A DNA stretch of 64,000 nt from Sphaerisporangium perillae (GCF_023276435.1 NZ_JALLPO010000029.1:62001-126000); one strand, 5' to 3'; positions 34,019 to 43,295 are shown, numbered from the stretch's first letter. Translations and numbers: made by a program. The notes: generated by a model from the letters alone, not told the origin.

Positions 34019-36217
34019 TTACTTGCCCGGTTCGGGATCGCGGGGCAGGCCCAGCATGCGCTCGGCGATGATGTTGAGCTGGACCTCGGTCGTGCCGCCG
34101 TAGATCGTCATCGCCCGGGTGGCGAGCACGGCGCGGTTCCAGTAGCCGGCGTCGCCGAGCTTCATGTCGGCGGCCACCGTGGCGGACGTGCCGAGCAGGT
34201 TCACGGCGCACTCGGACACGTGCTGGGCGTGCGAGGTGGACAGCAGCTTGCGCACCGAGGCGTCGGCGCCCGGCTCGGCCCCGGCGAGCTGCTTCATCGT
34301 CACCCGCAGGCTGAGCGCGTTGATCGAGTGGCCCTCGCAGACCACGTGCGCCAGCTCCTGCCGCTCGGCGGCGGTGAGCTCGCGGCCCAGGCGCGACACC
34401 AGGCCGAGCAGGTCGGCCACCGAGGACCCGGTACCACCGGAACCCGACGACAGGGACACGCGCTCGTTGGACAGGGTGTTGCGCGCGACCCGCCAGCCCT
34501 CGTTGATCTCACCCACGACCAGGTCGTCCGGGACGAAGACGTCGTCCAGGAACACCTCGTTGAACAGGTTCTCGCCGGTCATCTCGGTGAGCGGCCTGAC
34601 GGTCACCCCGGAGGCCTTCATGTCGACGAGGAAGTAGCTGATGCCGTCGTGCTTGGGCTTCCCGGTGTCCGTACGGGCGATACAGATGCCCCACTCCGCG
34701 ACGTGCGCGACGGAGGTCCAGATCTTCTGCCCGTTGAGCCTCCAGCCGCCCTCGACCTTCTCGGCCTTCATCTGCAGTGACGCCAGGTCCGAACCCGCAC
34801 CGGGCTCGCTGAAGAGCTGACACCAGATCATCTCGCCCGACAGCGTGGGCGGCAGGAACCGTTCCTGCTGCTCGGCCGTGCCGTACGCCGCGATGGACGG
34901 CACCACCCAGGCACCGATGATCATCTGCGGCAGCCGTACCTTCGCGGCCTTCAGCTCCTGGAAGATGAGCACCTGCTCCAGCGGCGAGGCGCCACGCCCC
35001 CACGGCTTGGGCAGGTGGGGCATCACGAAGCCCTTGGCGGCCAGGGCGCGCTTCTGCTCCTTGCCCTCCAGGGCGGCCATCTCGGCGATCTCCTCCCGGA
35101 TGGACGAGCGCAGCGCCTCGGCGTCCTCGGGAAGGTCGATCTCCATCTCGCGGCCGACGCCGGACAGGGCGTACCCGGCCACCGCCTCGGCCCACTCGGA
35201 CGACGGGCCGAGCAGCGCGCGGAGGGTCAGCGCGCGGCGGTAGTACAGGTGGGCGTCGTGCTCGAAGGTGTAGCCGATGCCGCCGAAGGTCTGGATGGCG
35301 TCCTTGGCGCACTGCACGGCGGCGTCCGGCGCCATGACCCCGGCGATCGCGGCGGCGTAGCGCAGCTCGTCGCCGGCGGCGCGGGTGGCGTCCCACACGG
35401 TGGCGCGGGCCTGCTCCAGCGCGACCAGCATCCGGGCGGCCTTGTGCTTGATGCCCTGGAACTGGCCGATCGGCCGGCCGAACTGCACGCGCACCTTGGC
35501 GTACTCGGACGCGGCGCGCACGCACCAGGCGGCGACACCGGCCGCTTCGGCTCCGAGCAGGATCGCGCCCAGGTCGCGGACGTGGGCGCCCTTCAGCCCG
35601 TCGAGGACCCGCTCGCCCGGCACCGCGAGCCGGTCGACCTCGACCTTGGCGACCGCCCTTGTGAGGTCAAGGCTCCTGACGGGGGTGACGGTCACGGCAT
35701 CCCTGGACAGGGCGACCCACTCCTCGCCCTGCTCGGTGCTCACCGGGAGCACGAGCACGTCGGCGAGGGCCGCCCCGAGAACGGGCTCGGCCGTGCCGCT
35801 GATGGTCAGCACACCATCGTCGTCGCGCGTGCCGGTCAGCGCGCCACCGAGGGCCACGGCGCCGGTCAGCGTGCCGTCGGCGAGCCCCGGAAGCAGCTCG
35901 GCACGCGCCTTGCCGTCGGAGGCGAGGATGGCCGCCGAGGCGAACACGGTCGGCACGTACGGGCCGGGCGCGACGCGCTCGCCCAGCGCCTCGACGGCCA
36001 CCGCGGTCTCCAGCAGCCCGAAGCCGCTCCCCCCGTACTCCTCGGGCAGGTGCAGGCCGAGGAGGCCCTGGTCGGCGAGGCCGGTCCAGAACGCGGGCCG
36101 TTCCTCGGCCTGCGCGCCTACGGCGGCGCGTACGACTTCGGCGGGAATGTTGCGCTCCGCCCAGCCGCTCACGGACTCGCGGAGCGCCTCGTGCTCCTCG
36201 CTCAACCCGATCGCCAT
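34019..36217 (-). CDS. Two-domain (fused) acyl-CoA dehydrogenase
   Basis: A 732-residue flavoprotein made of two acyl-CoA dehydrogenase units, about twice the usual length. Unit 1 covers residues 1-350: LGLHLPEEYGGSGFGLLET, RVQFGRPIGQFQGIKHKAA and QTFGGIGYTFEHDAHLYYRR. Unit 2 covers 380-732: CQLFSEPGAGSDLASLQ (flavin/substrate loop), NGQKIWTSVAHVAEW, and IYGGTTEVQLNIIAERMLG. The more canonical unit 2 is probably catalytic; unit 1 may be a degenerate partner, as in heterodimeric FadE complexes. Such fusions are known in actinobacterial FadE proteins and often act on steroid or branched acyl-CoA. It is transcribed alone. Confidence 0.9.
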   Translation of the reverse strand: MAIGLSEEHEALRESVSGWAERNIPAEVVRAAVGAQAEERPAFWTGLADQGLLGLHLPEEYGGSGFGLLETAVAVEALGERVAPGPYVPTVFASAAILASDGKARAELLPGLADGTLTGAVALGGALTGTRDDDGVLTISGTAEPVLGAALADVLVLPVSTEQGEEWVALSRDAVTVTPVRSLDLTRAVAKVEVDRLAVPGERVLDGLKGAHVRDLGAILLGAEAAGVAAWCVRAASEYAKVRVQFGRPIGQFQGIKHKAARMLVALEQARATVWDATRAAGDELRYAAAIAGVMAPDAAVQCAKDAIQTFGGIGYTFEHDAHLYYRRALTLRALLGPSSEWAEAVAGYALSGVGREMEIDLPEDAEALRSSIREEIAEMAALEGKEQKRALAAKGFVMPHLPKPWGRGASPLEQVLIFQELKAAKVRLPQMIIGAWVVPSIAAYGTAEQQERFLPPTLSGEMIWCQLFSEPGAGSDLASLQMKAEKVEGGWRLNGQKIWTSVAHVAEWGICIARTDTGKPKHDGISYFLVDMKASGVTVRPLTEMTGENLFNEVFLDDVFVPDDLVVGEINEGWRVARNTLSNERVSLSSGSGGTGSSVADLLGLVSRLGRELTAAERQELAHVVCEGHSINALSLRVTMKQLAGAEPGADASVRKLLSTSHAQHVSECAVNLLGTSATVAADMKLGDAGYWNRAVLATRAMTIYGGTTEVQLNIIAERMLGLPRDPEPGK

Positions 36218-36433
36218 AACACCCTCCGTGCCGCTCGGCTTCCAGACGTGACAGAATCATATTCTAGAAGATGCTTCCAAGGCGACCCGAAGCCGAAGCT
36301 CCACGGCGAACGCTACTTCCGGACCCCGAACCCGGAAAGAGCCCGGCCGTCGCCGACCGGGCGACCGGCGACCACGAACCAGGGACCCAGATCAAGGGAA
36401 GGCGACCTCAGACCGAGCAGGGTGCGGTCATCC

Positions 36434-37270
36434 TCACTCACCGCGCATATCGGCAAGCGCCTTCTCGAAGGCGTCCATCTCCCGCTCGATCCGCGCGATC
36501 CCGGCCGACGGCAGCCACGCCATGACCCGGGACACCCCGGCCTTCTCACACTCCTCGATCACCTTCGGGTCCGCCGGCACCGAGAGCAGGTCCACCCGCA
36601 CCCGCTTCCCGGCATCCTCGGCCCGGCGGAACAGTTCAGGCAGGCGCCCCAGGACGCCAGGGCCGTAGTTCGGCAGCCAGGCGTCGCCGTAGGACATGAC
36701 CCGGTCGAACACCTTGGGACCGGTGCCCCCCACCAGGATCGGCGGGTACGGCCTCTGTGCCGGCTTCGGCCACGACCAGATCGGATCGAACGACACGAAC
36801 CGCCCGTGGTACTCGGCCTCGCGCTGGGTCCAGATCTGCCGCATCGCCTCGATGTACTCCTCCATCACGGCGAACCGCTCGGCCGGGTCGACCCCGTGAT
36901 TGCGGATCTCAGGGTCGTTCCAGCCCGCGCCCACCCCCAGTTCGAAGCGCCCGCCCGTGAGGCGGTCGATGCTCGCCACGACCTTGGCGAGGGTGATCGG
37001 ATGATGCTGGACCACCAGGCAGATGCCCGTGCCGACGCGCAGCTTGGTGGTGGCCATGCCCGCGACCATGCACGTCGTCAGCGTGTCGTAGGTGTGCCAG
37101 TACTTGCGAGGCAGCGTGCCACCGCCGGGCCCCAGCGGCTGGGGGCCTGCCGGAATATGGGTGTGCTCGGAGAAGAGCACGGCCGCGTGCCCGCGCTCCT
37201 CGATCATGCGGGCCACGGTGTCGGGAGCGGCGGCGTCGTGCGTCGCGAAATAGCCGAATCCAGATTCCAT
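36434..37270 (-). CDS. F420-dependent LLM-class oxidoreductase
   Basis: A 278-residue TIM-barrel enzyme of the luciferase-like monooxygenase superfamily. ATG 37270 (MESGFGYFATHD) was chosen because conserved sequence begins there. Signatures are VLFSEHTHIP, LRVGTGICLVVQHHPITLAK, the GGRFELGVGAGWNDPEIRNHG loop that binds deazaflavin, and YPPILVGGTGPKVFDRV. The subfamily resembles the TIGR03619-type probable F420-dependent oxidoreductases of actinobacteria. The substrate is unknown. About 215 bases of gene-free sequence separate it from the acyl-CoA dehydrogenase downstream. Confidence 0.9.
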   Translation of the reverse strand: MESGFGYFATHDAAAPDTVARMIEERGHAAVLFSEHTHIPAGPQPLGPGGGTLPRKYWHTYDTLTTCMVAGMATTKLRVGTGICLVVQHHPITLAKVVASIDRLTGGRFELGVGAGWNDPEIRNHGVDPAERFAVMEEYIEAMRQIWTQREAEYHGRFVSFDPIWSWPKPAQRPYPPILVGGTGPKVFDRVMSYGDAWLPNYGPGVLGRLPELFRRAEDAGKRVRVDLLSVPADPKVIEECEKAGVSRVMAWLPSAGIARIEREMDAFEKALADMRGE

Positions 37271-37349
37271 CTCATCAACGTAACCCGGCCCGACGACCCG
37301 GCTCAGAAGACACACGGACGGCCCTGAACAGGGACGACACCAGACGGCG

Positions 37350-38516
37350 CTAGATGGCGCGTGCCGTCCAGAAGAGCATGTTCAGATCGTGGTAGAGCGC
37401 CTGACGGGTGTCGGGGACGGTCGCGAACAGCATCGCGGGCTTCTTCTTGGCCGTCGAGACGACGATGACGTATGCCTGCGAGGAGTGCCGCTTGCCGCCC
37501 TGCACGTAGGTGACCTTGTAGCCGAGCACCCATCCGAGGTTGTAGCGGGGCTGCTGCGAGACCGTCCAGGTGAACTTCGAACCGGCCGGCTGATAGCGCA
37601 GCGACCACTTCGCCGCCTTGGCGGCCAGCTTCCGGAAGCCGTCATAGGTCGTCGGCTGCTTGGCGACGGCCACCGGCACCGGCCCGGACGCGATCAGCGC
37701 CTGCGACTGCCTGGCGGAGCCGGCCTTCTGCGCGGCCGAGAAGGGCGCCTTGATCGTCTTGGCCCACGGGGTCCCGTACTGGGGGTAGCTGATGCCGGCG
37801 GTCCGGTCGAGCACGTACGACGCGATCGGGGTGCCCGTGCCGGTGAACAAGGTCATGGCCTTGGCCGAGGGAACCGGCGGGACCGCGATCGGGGTTGGCG
37901 TGGGCTTCGGCCGCACGCCCGGCGGGGCCGCCCCGCCCGCCCGCGCGGGATCCACGCGCACCGGGTCGCCGGGCTTGTCCCCGGAGAACAGTATGAAGAT
38001 CAGGACCACGATGATCATCGTGGCGATCGCCGCGCCGATGCCGTAGACGGCTCTTATCGGGATGTCACCGACGCGAAGGATCGCCGCGGACAGCCAGCCG
38101 GGCTTCCGGTCCCTGCGGGAGGCATCGGGCCCCGGACGGACGGAGAACTCGGAGGGTCCCACGGGAGGCGGAGCGCCCAAGGCGCCCGGACGTCCGCCGG
38201 GAGGAGACTGCGTCGCGCCACCTCCGGCGCCTCCGGCACGCGAGGCCGTGGCCGCGGGCCCGGCGACGGGCCGGTCAGGACGGAGGAACGGTCCAGCGGG
38301 CCTGCGCACGTTGGCCGTGACCTCGTCATCGACGCTCTGCGCGGTGCCGGTGTCGGACGCGGCCTCCGCCGCGGCCTTGGCGGCCTGGGCCATCGCGAGC
38401 GCCTGCTCGGGACTCACCCGCGGCATCGGCGTCGTGGGCGCCTCATACGAGGGAACGTACGTCGGAGGCCGCCCCGATCCAGGGCGGCTGGGGGAGTTTC
38501 CAGCGCCGTCCGCCAT
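37350..38516 (-). CDS. Single-pass membrane protein with Pro-rich N-terminus, function unknown
   Basis: A 388-residue protein. Residues 1-150 are low-complexity and rich in Pro, Gly and Ala with a helical Ala-rich stretch (ALAMAQAAKAAAEAAS). A single membrane helix lies near residues 160-178 (GIGAAIATMIIVVLIFILFS). A Pro/Thr linker (RPKPTPTPIAVPPVP) leads to an extracytoplasmic domain of about 170 residues with beta-rich segments (GWVLGYKVTYVQGGKRHSSQ). Type II topology, with the N-terminus inside, is expected. It is divergent from the HtrA-like lipoprotein. I do not recognise a named family. Confidence 0.8.
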   Translation of the reverse strand: MADGAGNSPSRPGSGRPPTYVPSYEAPTTPMPRVSPEQALAMAQAAKAAAEAASDTGTAQSVDDEVTANVRRPAGPFLRPDRPVAGPAATASRAGGAGGGATQSPPGGRPGALGAPPPVGPSEFSVRPGPDASRRDRKPGWLSAAILRVGDIPIRAVYGIGAAIATMIIVVLIFILFSGDKPGDPVRVDPARAGGAAPPGVRPKPTPTPIAVPPVPSAKAMTLFTGTGTPIASYVLDRTAGISYPQYGTPWAKTIKAPFSAAQKAGSARQSQALIASGPVPVAVAKQPTTYDGFRKLAAKAAKWSLRYQPAGSKFTWTVSQQPRYNLGWVLGYKVTYVQGGKRHSSQAYVIVVSTAKKKPAMLFATVPDTRQALYHDLNMLFWTARAI

Positions 38517-38717
38517 GTCGGCAGACTACGTCACAAATCGTGATCCATGCTGGCCGGTACTCCCGCTTCCACGGGCCCTAACCATATCTCCGCAGGTAGG
38601 CGGCGTGTGGGCATCATCGGAGAATTTCGGGGGCCGCACAGGCAGCGGCATGGGCCCGACCATTCCCAAGATCAGGTCAGTGCGGAGTATCGGCGAGTAT
38701 CTTCCGCGTGGTCGGGA

Positions 38718-39833
38718 ATGACCTGGTCCATGGCGACGACACCAGGTGACCGGCGGGCCGGACGTGCCAGGCGGCATGCCGTCACCGCCGGGGTGGCGGG
38801 GGTCCTGGTGGTGCTCAGTGGCTGCGGCCTCGCCGGCACGCCCGCCTCCACGAGCACGGCCACCAAGCAGACGACCGGCACCGCCGCGCCGACCACCAAT
38901 GTGATCACGGAGGAGCAGGCGTACGAGCGGGTCATCGCCCAGGTCCTGCCGTCCATCGTGCAGATCAATACGCGGGCCGGCCTGGGCTCGGGCGTCGTGT
39001 ACGACACCGACGGCCATATCGTGACAAATGCCCATGTGGTGGGAAGGGCGAAGACCTTCCAGGTGATACTCGCCACCGGCGGCAAGCCGCGCAAGGCCCA
39101 CCTCGTCTCGTCCTACCCCCTCGGCGACCTCGCCGTCATCCGCGTCGCCGACCATTCCGGCCTCACCCCCGCGACCTTCGGCGACTCCAGCAAGCTCAAG
39201 GTCGGCCAGATCGTCCTGGCCATGGGCAACCCGCTGGGCCTGTCGGGAAGCGTGACGAACGGCATCATCTCCGCGCTCGGCCGCACCGTCACCGAACCGC
39301 AAGGCGAGGGCTCCCCCGGTGCCACGATCACCAACGCCATCCAGACCTCCGCCTCGATCAACCCCGGCAACAGCGGCGGAGCGCTCACCAACCTCGCCGG
39401 CGAGGTGATCGGCGTCCCCACGCTGGCCGCCATCAATCCCGAGCTCGGCGGTGGCGCGGCCCCCGGCATCGGGTTCGCCATCCCGAGCAGCACCGCCAAG
39501 GACGTGGCCGAACAGATCATCAAGCACGGCAAGGTCACCAACACCCGGCGCGCCGCGCTCGGCGTCCGCGTCAACACCGTCGTCGGGCCGGACGGCCAGC
39601 CGGTCGGCGTCGGCGTCGCCCAGGTCGATCCGGGCAGCGGTGCCGAGAAGTCGGGGATCAAGCCCGGCGACATCATCATCAGTGTCAACGGCAAGCCCAC
39701 TCCCACGGCCGCGGTGCTCTCGGAGGTACTCGCCGGCCTCAAGCCGGGCACGCAGGCCAAGGTCGAGCTCCTCCACCCGAGCGGGAAGACCGAGACCGTC
39801 ACCGTCACCCTCGGAACCCTCTCGGGCAGCTGA
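38718..39833 (+). CDS. HtrA/DegP-like serine protease with PDZ domain, probable lipoprotein
   Basis: A 371-residue protein; ATG 38730 is an alternative start. The N-terminus has a hydrophobic stretch ending in a lipobox (VLVVLSGC), so it is likely lipid-anchored outside the membrane. The trypsin-like domain shows the triad His in VTNAHVVG, Asp in GDLAVIRV and Ser in NPGNSGGALT. A single PDZ domain covers the last 100 residues (GVAQVDPGSGAEKSGIKPGD, IIISVNGKPTP). Actinobacterial HtrA usually has a transmembrane anchor, so the lipobox version is slightly unusual. Its role is surface protein quality control or regulated proteolysis. Upstream sequence is shared with the divergent membrane protein gene. 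Confidence 0.9.
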   Translation: MTWSMATTPGDRRAGRARRHAVTAGVAGVLVVLSGCGLAGTPASTSTATKQTTGTAAPTTNVITEEQAYERVIAQVLPSIVQINTRAGLGSGVVYDTDGHIVTNAHVVGRAKTFQVILATGGKPRKAHLVSSYPLGDLAVIRVADHSGLTPATFGDSSKLKVGQIVLAMGNPLGLSGSVTNGIISALGRTVTEPQGEGSPGATITNAIQTSASINPGNSGGALTNLAGEVIGVPTLAAINPELGGGAAPGIGFAIPSSTAKDVAEQIIKHGKVTNTRRAALGVRVNTVVGPDGQPVGVGVAQVDPGSGAEKSGIKPGDIIISVNGKPTPTAAVLSEVLAGLKPGTQAKVELLHPSGKTETVTVTLGTLSGS

Positions 39834-39917
39834 CCGCAGCGACGACGCCAAGACGGCCCGAGAAGAGCGAGCGGTCACTGACAGGAGGTGTCAGTGACCA
39901 GGCTCTAGCATCCAGGC

Positions 39918-40373
39918 ATGAACCACGACTTCGACTTCCTCTTCGGCACCTGGGACGTCGCAAACCGGGCACTCAAGAAGCGGCTGGCCGACTGCACGGA
40001 ATGGGACGAGTTCCCCGGCGTCGCGGCGATCAGGGGCATCTTCGGCGGCGCCGGCAACGTCGACGAGATCGAATTCCCCACCCGGGGCTTCTCCGGGCTG
40101 ACCCTGCGGCTCTACGACCCTGAGAGCGAGGAGTGGTCGCTGTACTGGTCGAGCAGCCGCTCCTCGGCCATCGAACCTCCGGTGATCGGGCGGTTCGACG
40201 ACGGCGTCGGGACCTTCTATGGAGACGACACCCACGAAGGCACTCCCGTCCGGGTGCGCTTCCTGTGGTCGGGCATCACCGCCACCACCGCCCACTGGGA
40301 ACAGGCCTTCTCCACCGACGGGCAAACGTGGGAGACCAACTGGCTGATGGACCTCACCCGCAGAAGCCCCTGA
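39918..40373 (+). CDS. Small soluble protein resembling DUF1579, function unknown
   Basis: A 151-residue cytosolic protein. It opens MNHDFDFLFGTWDVANRALK, and FLFGTWDV is the usual opening of DUF1579-like beta-barrel proteins. It continues with Trp-rich beta strands (SEEWSLYWSSSRSSAIEPPV, ITATTAHWEQAFSTDGQTWE). No catalytic motif is visible. GC3 is high and the frame is clean. It stands alone, 84 bases after the HtrA-like gene on the same strand, with a possible weak hairpin at 40456-40476 downstream. The family link is by motif memory only. Confidence 0.75.
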   Translation: MNHDFDFLFGTWDVANRALKKRLADCTEWDEFPGVAAIRGIFGGAGNVDEIEFPTRGFSGLTLRLYDPESEEWSLYWSSSRSSAIEPPVIGRFDDGVGTFYGDDTHEGTPVRVRFLWSGITATTAHWEQAFSTDGQTWETNWLMDLTRRSP

Positions 40374-40489
40374 CCCACACCGCCATCCCAGGCCCGGAGA
40401 ACCCTGAACACGGCCTCGATATCCCGCAGCTGAGACAACCCGCACCCATCGGCACGCCGGGCCCCGAGAACCCGGCATACGCGGATCTC

Positions 40490-40825
40490 TCAGGACTTGG
40501 AGCGCCACTTCCCGGCGAGGAAGGCGACCGCCGCCACAGCGAGGACCAGCCAGAGCACCGCCGCGAACTCCAGGTCGGACCGTCCGATCAGGGCGAACAG
40601 CCCGCCCATGCCGAGGCCGCTCACCACCGCCGCCGCGGCGGGCGAGACCGTGAACCGAGTGGGCTCCGGCCTGTGCGTGGCGAGCTTGGCGTCGATCCGC
40701 TCGTCGATCGAGCTCCCGATGCGGTCGACGAGCGCGTCGGCGAGCGCGTCCTCGTACTCCGTACCGAGTTCCCGCCGGGCCGCGAGCATGGCGGCGACAT
40801 CGTCCCGCTGGATGGATTGGGCCAT
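40490..40825 (-). CDS. Small membrane protein, function unknown
   Basis: A 111-residue protein from ATG 40825, chosen because the sequence upstream does not look coding. The N-terminal half is amphipathic and helical (MAQSIQRDDVAAMLAARREL, DALADALVDRIGSSIDERID). Two adjacent hydrophobic helices follow (AAAAVVSGLGMGGLFALIG and AAVLWLVLAVAAVAFLAG), ending in a basic KWRSKS. The design resembles conserved actinobacterial integral membrane proteins of unknown function. Confidence 0.75.
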   Translation of the reverse strand: MAQSIQRDDVAAMLAARRELGTEYEDALADALVDRIGSSIDERIDAKLATHRPEPTRFTVSPAAAAVVSGLGMGGLFALIGRSDLEFAAVLWLVLAVAAVAFLAGKWRSKS

Positions 40826-41056
40826 GGGCGGATTGTGACGATATTCCGTCCGGTTCCCTAGGACCCCGGCGAAGATCCTGGCAACGCGGCGTGTCGCCAC
40901 ACCGCGACCAACCGCCCCACCGGTCCACCACCAGATGGGTGCGGCGATGCCGGCGCCCCGTACGTCGAGCGACCCGGTGAACCCTCGTGGACACCACATC
41001 GATCAATACGGCTAGAGTCCTACGGTCACAGGCGAGACGATGAGGAACAGCAGCCG

Positions 41057-41773
41057 ATGACCACCACCACGACCGCCTCCGCCCGGCAGATGATCGAGCG
41101 GGCGGCGATGGGCCACTATCGCACCGTCTACACCACCTCGGTGCTGGACGCGGCCGCGCAGATGCTTGCCGACCTGCATGCGACCGGGGAGCGTCACGGC
41201 ATCGCCCCGGCCGACTGGGCCGGCGCCCACGGCACCGACCAGCGTCTCGCGGAGGCCGCTCTGCTCGCCCAGGCGACCGCGTACCGGCACGCCTCCCTGG
41301 CGGACCTGGACGACCCGCACGGCCTGCTCGCCGAGGCCGCCGAACGCGCCGGGCTCGCCACGGCGGATCCAGGGGCGGGCGACGACGCACCCCTCCAGTT
41401 CATGGCCGAGAGCGCGGCGTCTGTCCCTCCCCTGACCGGGGACACAGCCCTCCACCCGAATGGTCTCCACACCGGCGGCCATGGGACGACCGGCACCGCA
41501 GGCGAAGCACCGGTGCGCGCTTCCATCCACCTGGTCCGGCTTCCGCAGACGCCGCCCTGGGGCTGGGACGGCATGGCGCCCCTGGTCGTGAGCCTCGAAC
41601 GCTTCGACAGTCTCACCAGCCCCGCGTGGAAGTGGCAGCTTTCCCCCGACGTCGGAGAGCCGAGCACGCAGATGGTGCAGGTCGTCGCGCCACCCCCATC
41701 GGCGGCCTCAGCCGACGAGGTCTTCACGGTGGCTCGCCAAGCCCTCACCGGAGCCCTCCGCCTCTACCTCTGA
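41057..41773 (+). CDS. Hypothetical protein, 238 residues
   Basis: Good codon bias and a GAGGA upstream of ATG 41057 support a real gene. The N-terminal half is helical (MIERAAMGHYRTVYTTSVLD, AAQMLADLHATGERHGIAP). The C-terminal half has a beta-rich segment (RASIHLVRLPQTPPWGWDGM, APLVVSLERFDSL). A Gly/Thr/His-rich linker (LHTGGHGTTGTAGEAP) joins them. No signal peptide, membrane helix or known motif was recognised. It is followed directly by a hydrolase gene fragment. Confidence 0.65.
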   Translation: MTTTTTASARQMIERAAMGHYRTVYTTSVLDAAAQMLADLHATGERHGIAPADWAGAHGTDQRLAEAALLAQATAYRHASLADLDDPHGLLAEAAERAGLATADPGAGDDAPLQFMAESAASVPPLTGDTALHPNGLHTGGHGTTGTAGEAPVRASIHLVRLPQTPPWGWDGMAPLVVSLERFDSLTSPAWKWQLSPDVGEPSTQMVQVVAPPPSAASADEVFTVARQALTGALRLYL

Positions 41774-42063
41774 CCGGCATCGAATGCGGCCGAGAAGATG
41801 CGGTACAGCCCTCTGGCTCTCTCGGCGACCGTGTCCTGTTGCTCACCTACGAGGGCTGGGGGCACGGCATCTACGGCCGTGGTGACTGCACGACGGGGGC
41901 CATGGGCGGCTACCTGCTCACGCAGGCGCTCCCCGCGCGCGGCACCCGCTGCCCGGCCGTGCCGCCGAACGACGAGGCACGTGCGAAGGCCCAGCGCACG
42001 CCGCTGCCGCTCCCGCCCGGACCGCGCCCGAACATCCCCGGCTGGACCGGCTCCATGTTCTGA
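41774..42063 (+). pseudogene. C-terminal fragment of a TAP-like alpha/beta hydrolase
   Basis: In one frame ending at TGA 42061-42063, the sequence reads LGDRVLLLTYEGWGHGIYGR, then a short DCTTGAMGGYLL, ALPARGTRCPAVPP and a Pro-rich end. This is the C-terminal catalytic-His region of S33-type hydrolases (compare the intact gene at 7623-9419). The nucleophile and Asp regions are missing, and no start or ribosome binding site precedes the similarity, which begins around 41800. It is a truncated remnant with little later decay. Confidence 0.6.
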
Positions 42064-42136
42064 CCCCTCTGACCGCGGCAGGATTCTGACCGGCCAGGCC
42101 GCCACGAAGATCAAGAGCCGTCGGCGGGAACGCCGC

Positions 42137-42721
42137 TCACCACCGCCAGCGCCCGAAGCGGCGCTGATGCCGGACGAGGAGCCGGCCGGCTCGCTGCTTG
42201 CCGCGGACCACGAAATGCAGCCCTTGCTCGGGGAACGGAGAGGTGGGCACATTTCGCACGCTGGAGCTGCCCGCGACCAGCTCTACATCGTCGATGTTCA
42301 CGGACGCGCCGCGCGGCAGCACGAGCGTGGTGGAGCCCGCGTACACGTCCAGCTCGATCTCCACGACCCGATGGGCGATGAGGGCGTCGGTGAAGTCCAG
42401 CTTCACCGACCCGGCCTTGGCCACCACGACCAGCAGCCGGGCCACCACCCATCGGCCACCTCGCTTCAGGGTGGCCGCCGTGGTGCGCAACTCGACGCGC
42501 TCGGGCGCGGGCGCCGTCACCAGGCTCCCTGGCAGGTCGGCGACGAACGCCTCGACCTCGCCGAACGTACGCGCGGCGAGCACTCCGCTCAGCCGCTGCT
42601 CGAACTCCTCCAGCGTCAGACGCCCCTCGCCGAGTGCCGACTGCAGGCTCTGGGCGACCCGCTCGCGATCAGCATCGGACATCCGCTTCTCGGGAGACTG
42701 CGGTACCAACTCTCCGCTCAC
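42137..42721 (-). CDS. DUF1707 protein with LiaF-like C-terminal domain
   Basis: A 194-residue protein. GTG 42721 was chosen because TAGAGT lies 7 bases upstream, consistent with a leaderless start; ATG 42751 is an alternative. The DUF1707 motif is clear: MSDADRERVAQSLQSALGEG, RLTLEEFEQRLSGVLAARTF. The C-terminal 90 residues (VKLDFTDALIAHRVVEIELD, VYAGSTTLVLPRGASVNIDD) form the repeating beta strands of the cell-wall-active-antibiotics-response (LiaF/DUF2154) type. Such proteins are linked to envelope stress sensing. It is downstream of ssrA in the same direction but separated by a strong terminator. Confidence 0.85.
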   Translation of the reverse strand: MSGELVPQSPEKRMSDADRERVAQSLQSALGEGRLTLEEFEQRLSGVLAARTFGEVEAFVADLPGSLVTAPAPERVELRTTAATLKRGGRWVVARLLVVVAKAGSVKLDFTDALIAHRVVEIELDVYAGSTTLVLPRGASVNIDDVELVAGSSSVRNVPTSPFPEQGLHFVVRGKQRAGRLLVRHQRRFGRWRW

Positions 42722-42823
42722 GCCCGCAACTCTAGACGAAAGGGCTCGCATTCCTATGATCTCATTTGGCGCGAACAAGCCTTATCGCATCGGGGTCTCG
42801 GAGGAGCCTTCCCTTGAAACGCC

Positions 42824-42870
42824 GAAGAGGCCCTTGGGCGCGAGCGACGCTCGCGCCCAAGGGCCTCTTC
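42824..42870 (-). terminator. Very long palindromic terminator of ssrA
   Basis: A perfect inverted repeat with 23-base arms (42824-42846 and 42848-42870) around one central base, starting 5 bases after the tmRNA 3' end. A hairpin of about 21 bp would form. Confidence 0.85.
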
Positions 42871-42874
42871 AAGG

Positions 42875-43251
42875 GGTGGAGGGGGCGGGAATCGAACCCG
42901 CGTCCGTCACCACCGCGACAGGGCTTCTCCGGGTGCAGCCTGCTTCGTTTTTCTCAGCCCCGGTGATCTCGCAGGCGAGTCACCGACGGGCTCAGTCACT
43001 GTTTGGTTTCCCTATCGGCCCCGTGACCGGGTCGATCGGTTTAGCCTCCTAGCGATGCCAGATCCGGGCCGGAGGCGGTCCCGGGCTGACAAGGGCTTGG
43101 TCCTCGCTCAGGCGGCGAGGGCCATGTGGCCCTGAGTGCGCGTGTTATTGGCACTTATTGTTTTGCGGTCACAGGATTAACGAGGTTATGTCCGCAGTCC
43201 TCGACCCGCTTCTCCTGGCACGACATGTCGAAGTCGAAACCGGTCACCCCC
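42875..43251 (-). ncRNA. ssrA: Transfer-messenger RNA (tmRNA)
   Basis: About 377 bases. The 5' end GGGGGTGACCGGTTTCGACT (from 43251) and the 3' tRNA-like end with GGTTCGATTCCCGCC (near 42880-42905) give the alanyl tRNA-like domain; the terminal A of CCA is not encoded. The tag reading frame starts at resume codon GCC (43152-43150), just after ATAAGT, and encodes ANNTRTQGHMALAA before TGA at 43110-43108. The ALAA ending is the usual proteolysis signal. It works with SmpB, encoded 2.3 kb away, to rescue stalled ribosomes. Confidence 0.95.
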
Positions 43252-43295
43252 TGTGGAGTTGTCAACACGACCTCGCGAGAGACCGAGCATCATGA

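Noticed and set aside
40456-40476. GCCGGG/CCCGGC hairpin as terminator
   Set aside because: Only a 6-bp stem; too weak in this base composition to list as a feature.
43258-43270. TTGACA on the minus strand near the tmRNA 5' end as its -35 box
   Set aside because: It lies only about 8-13 bases from the mature 5' end, too close for a -35 element; the TTGGCA/GTATCT pair fits better.
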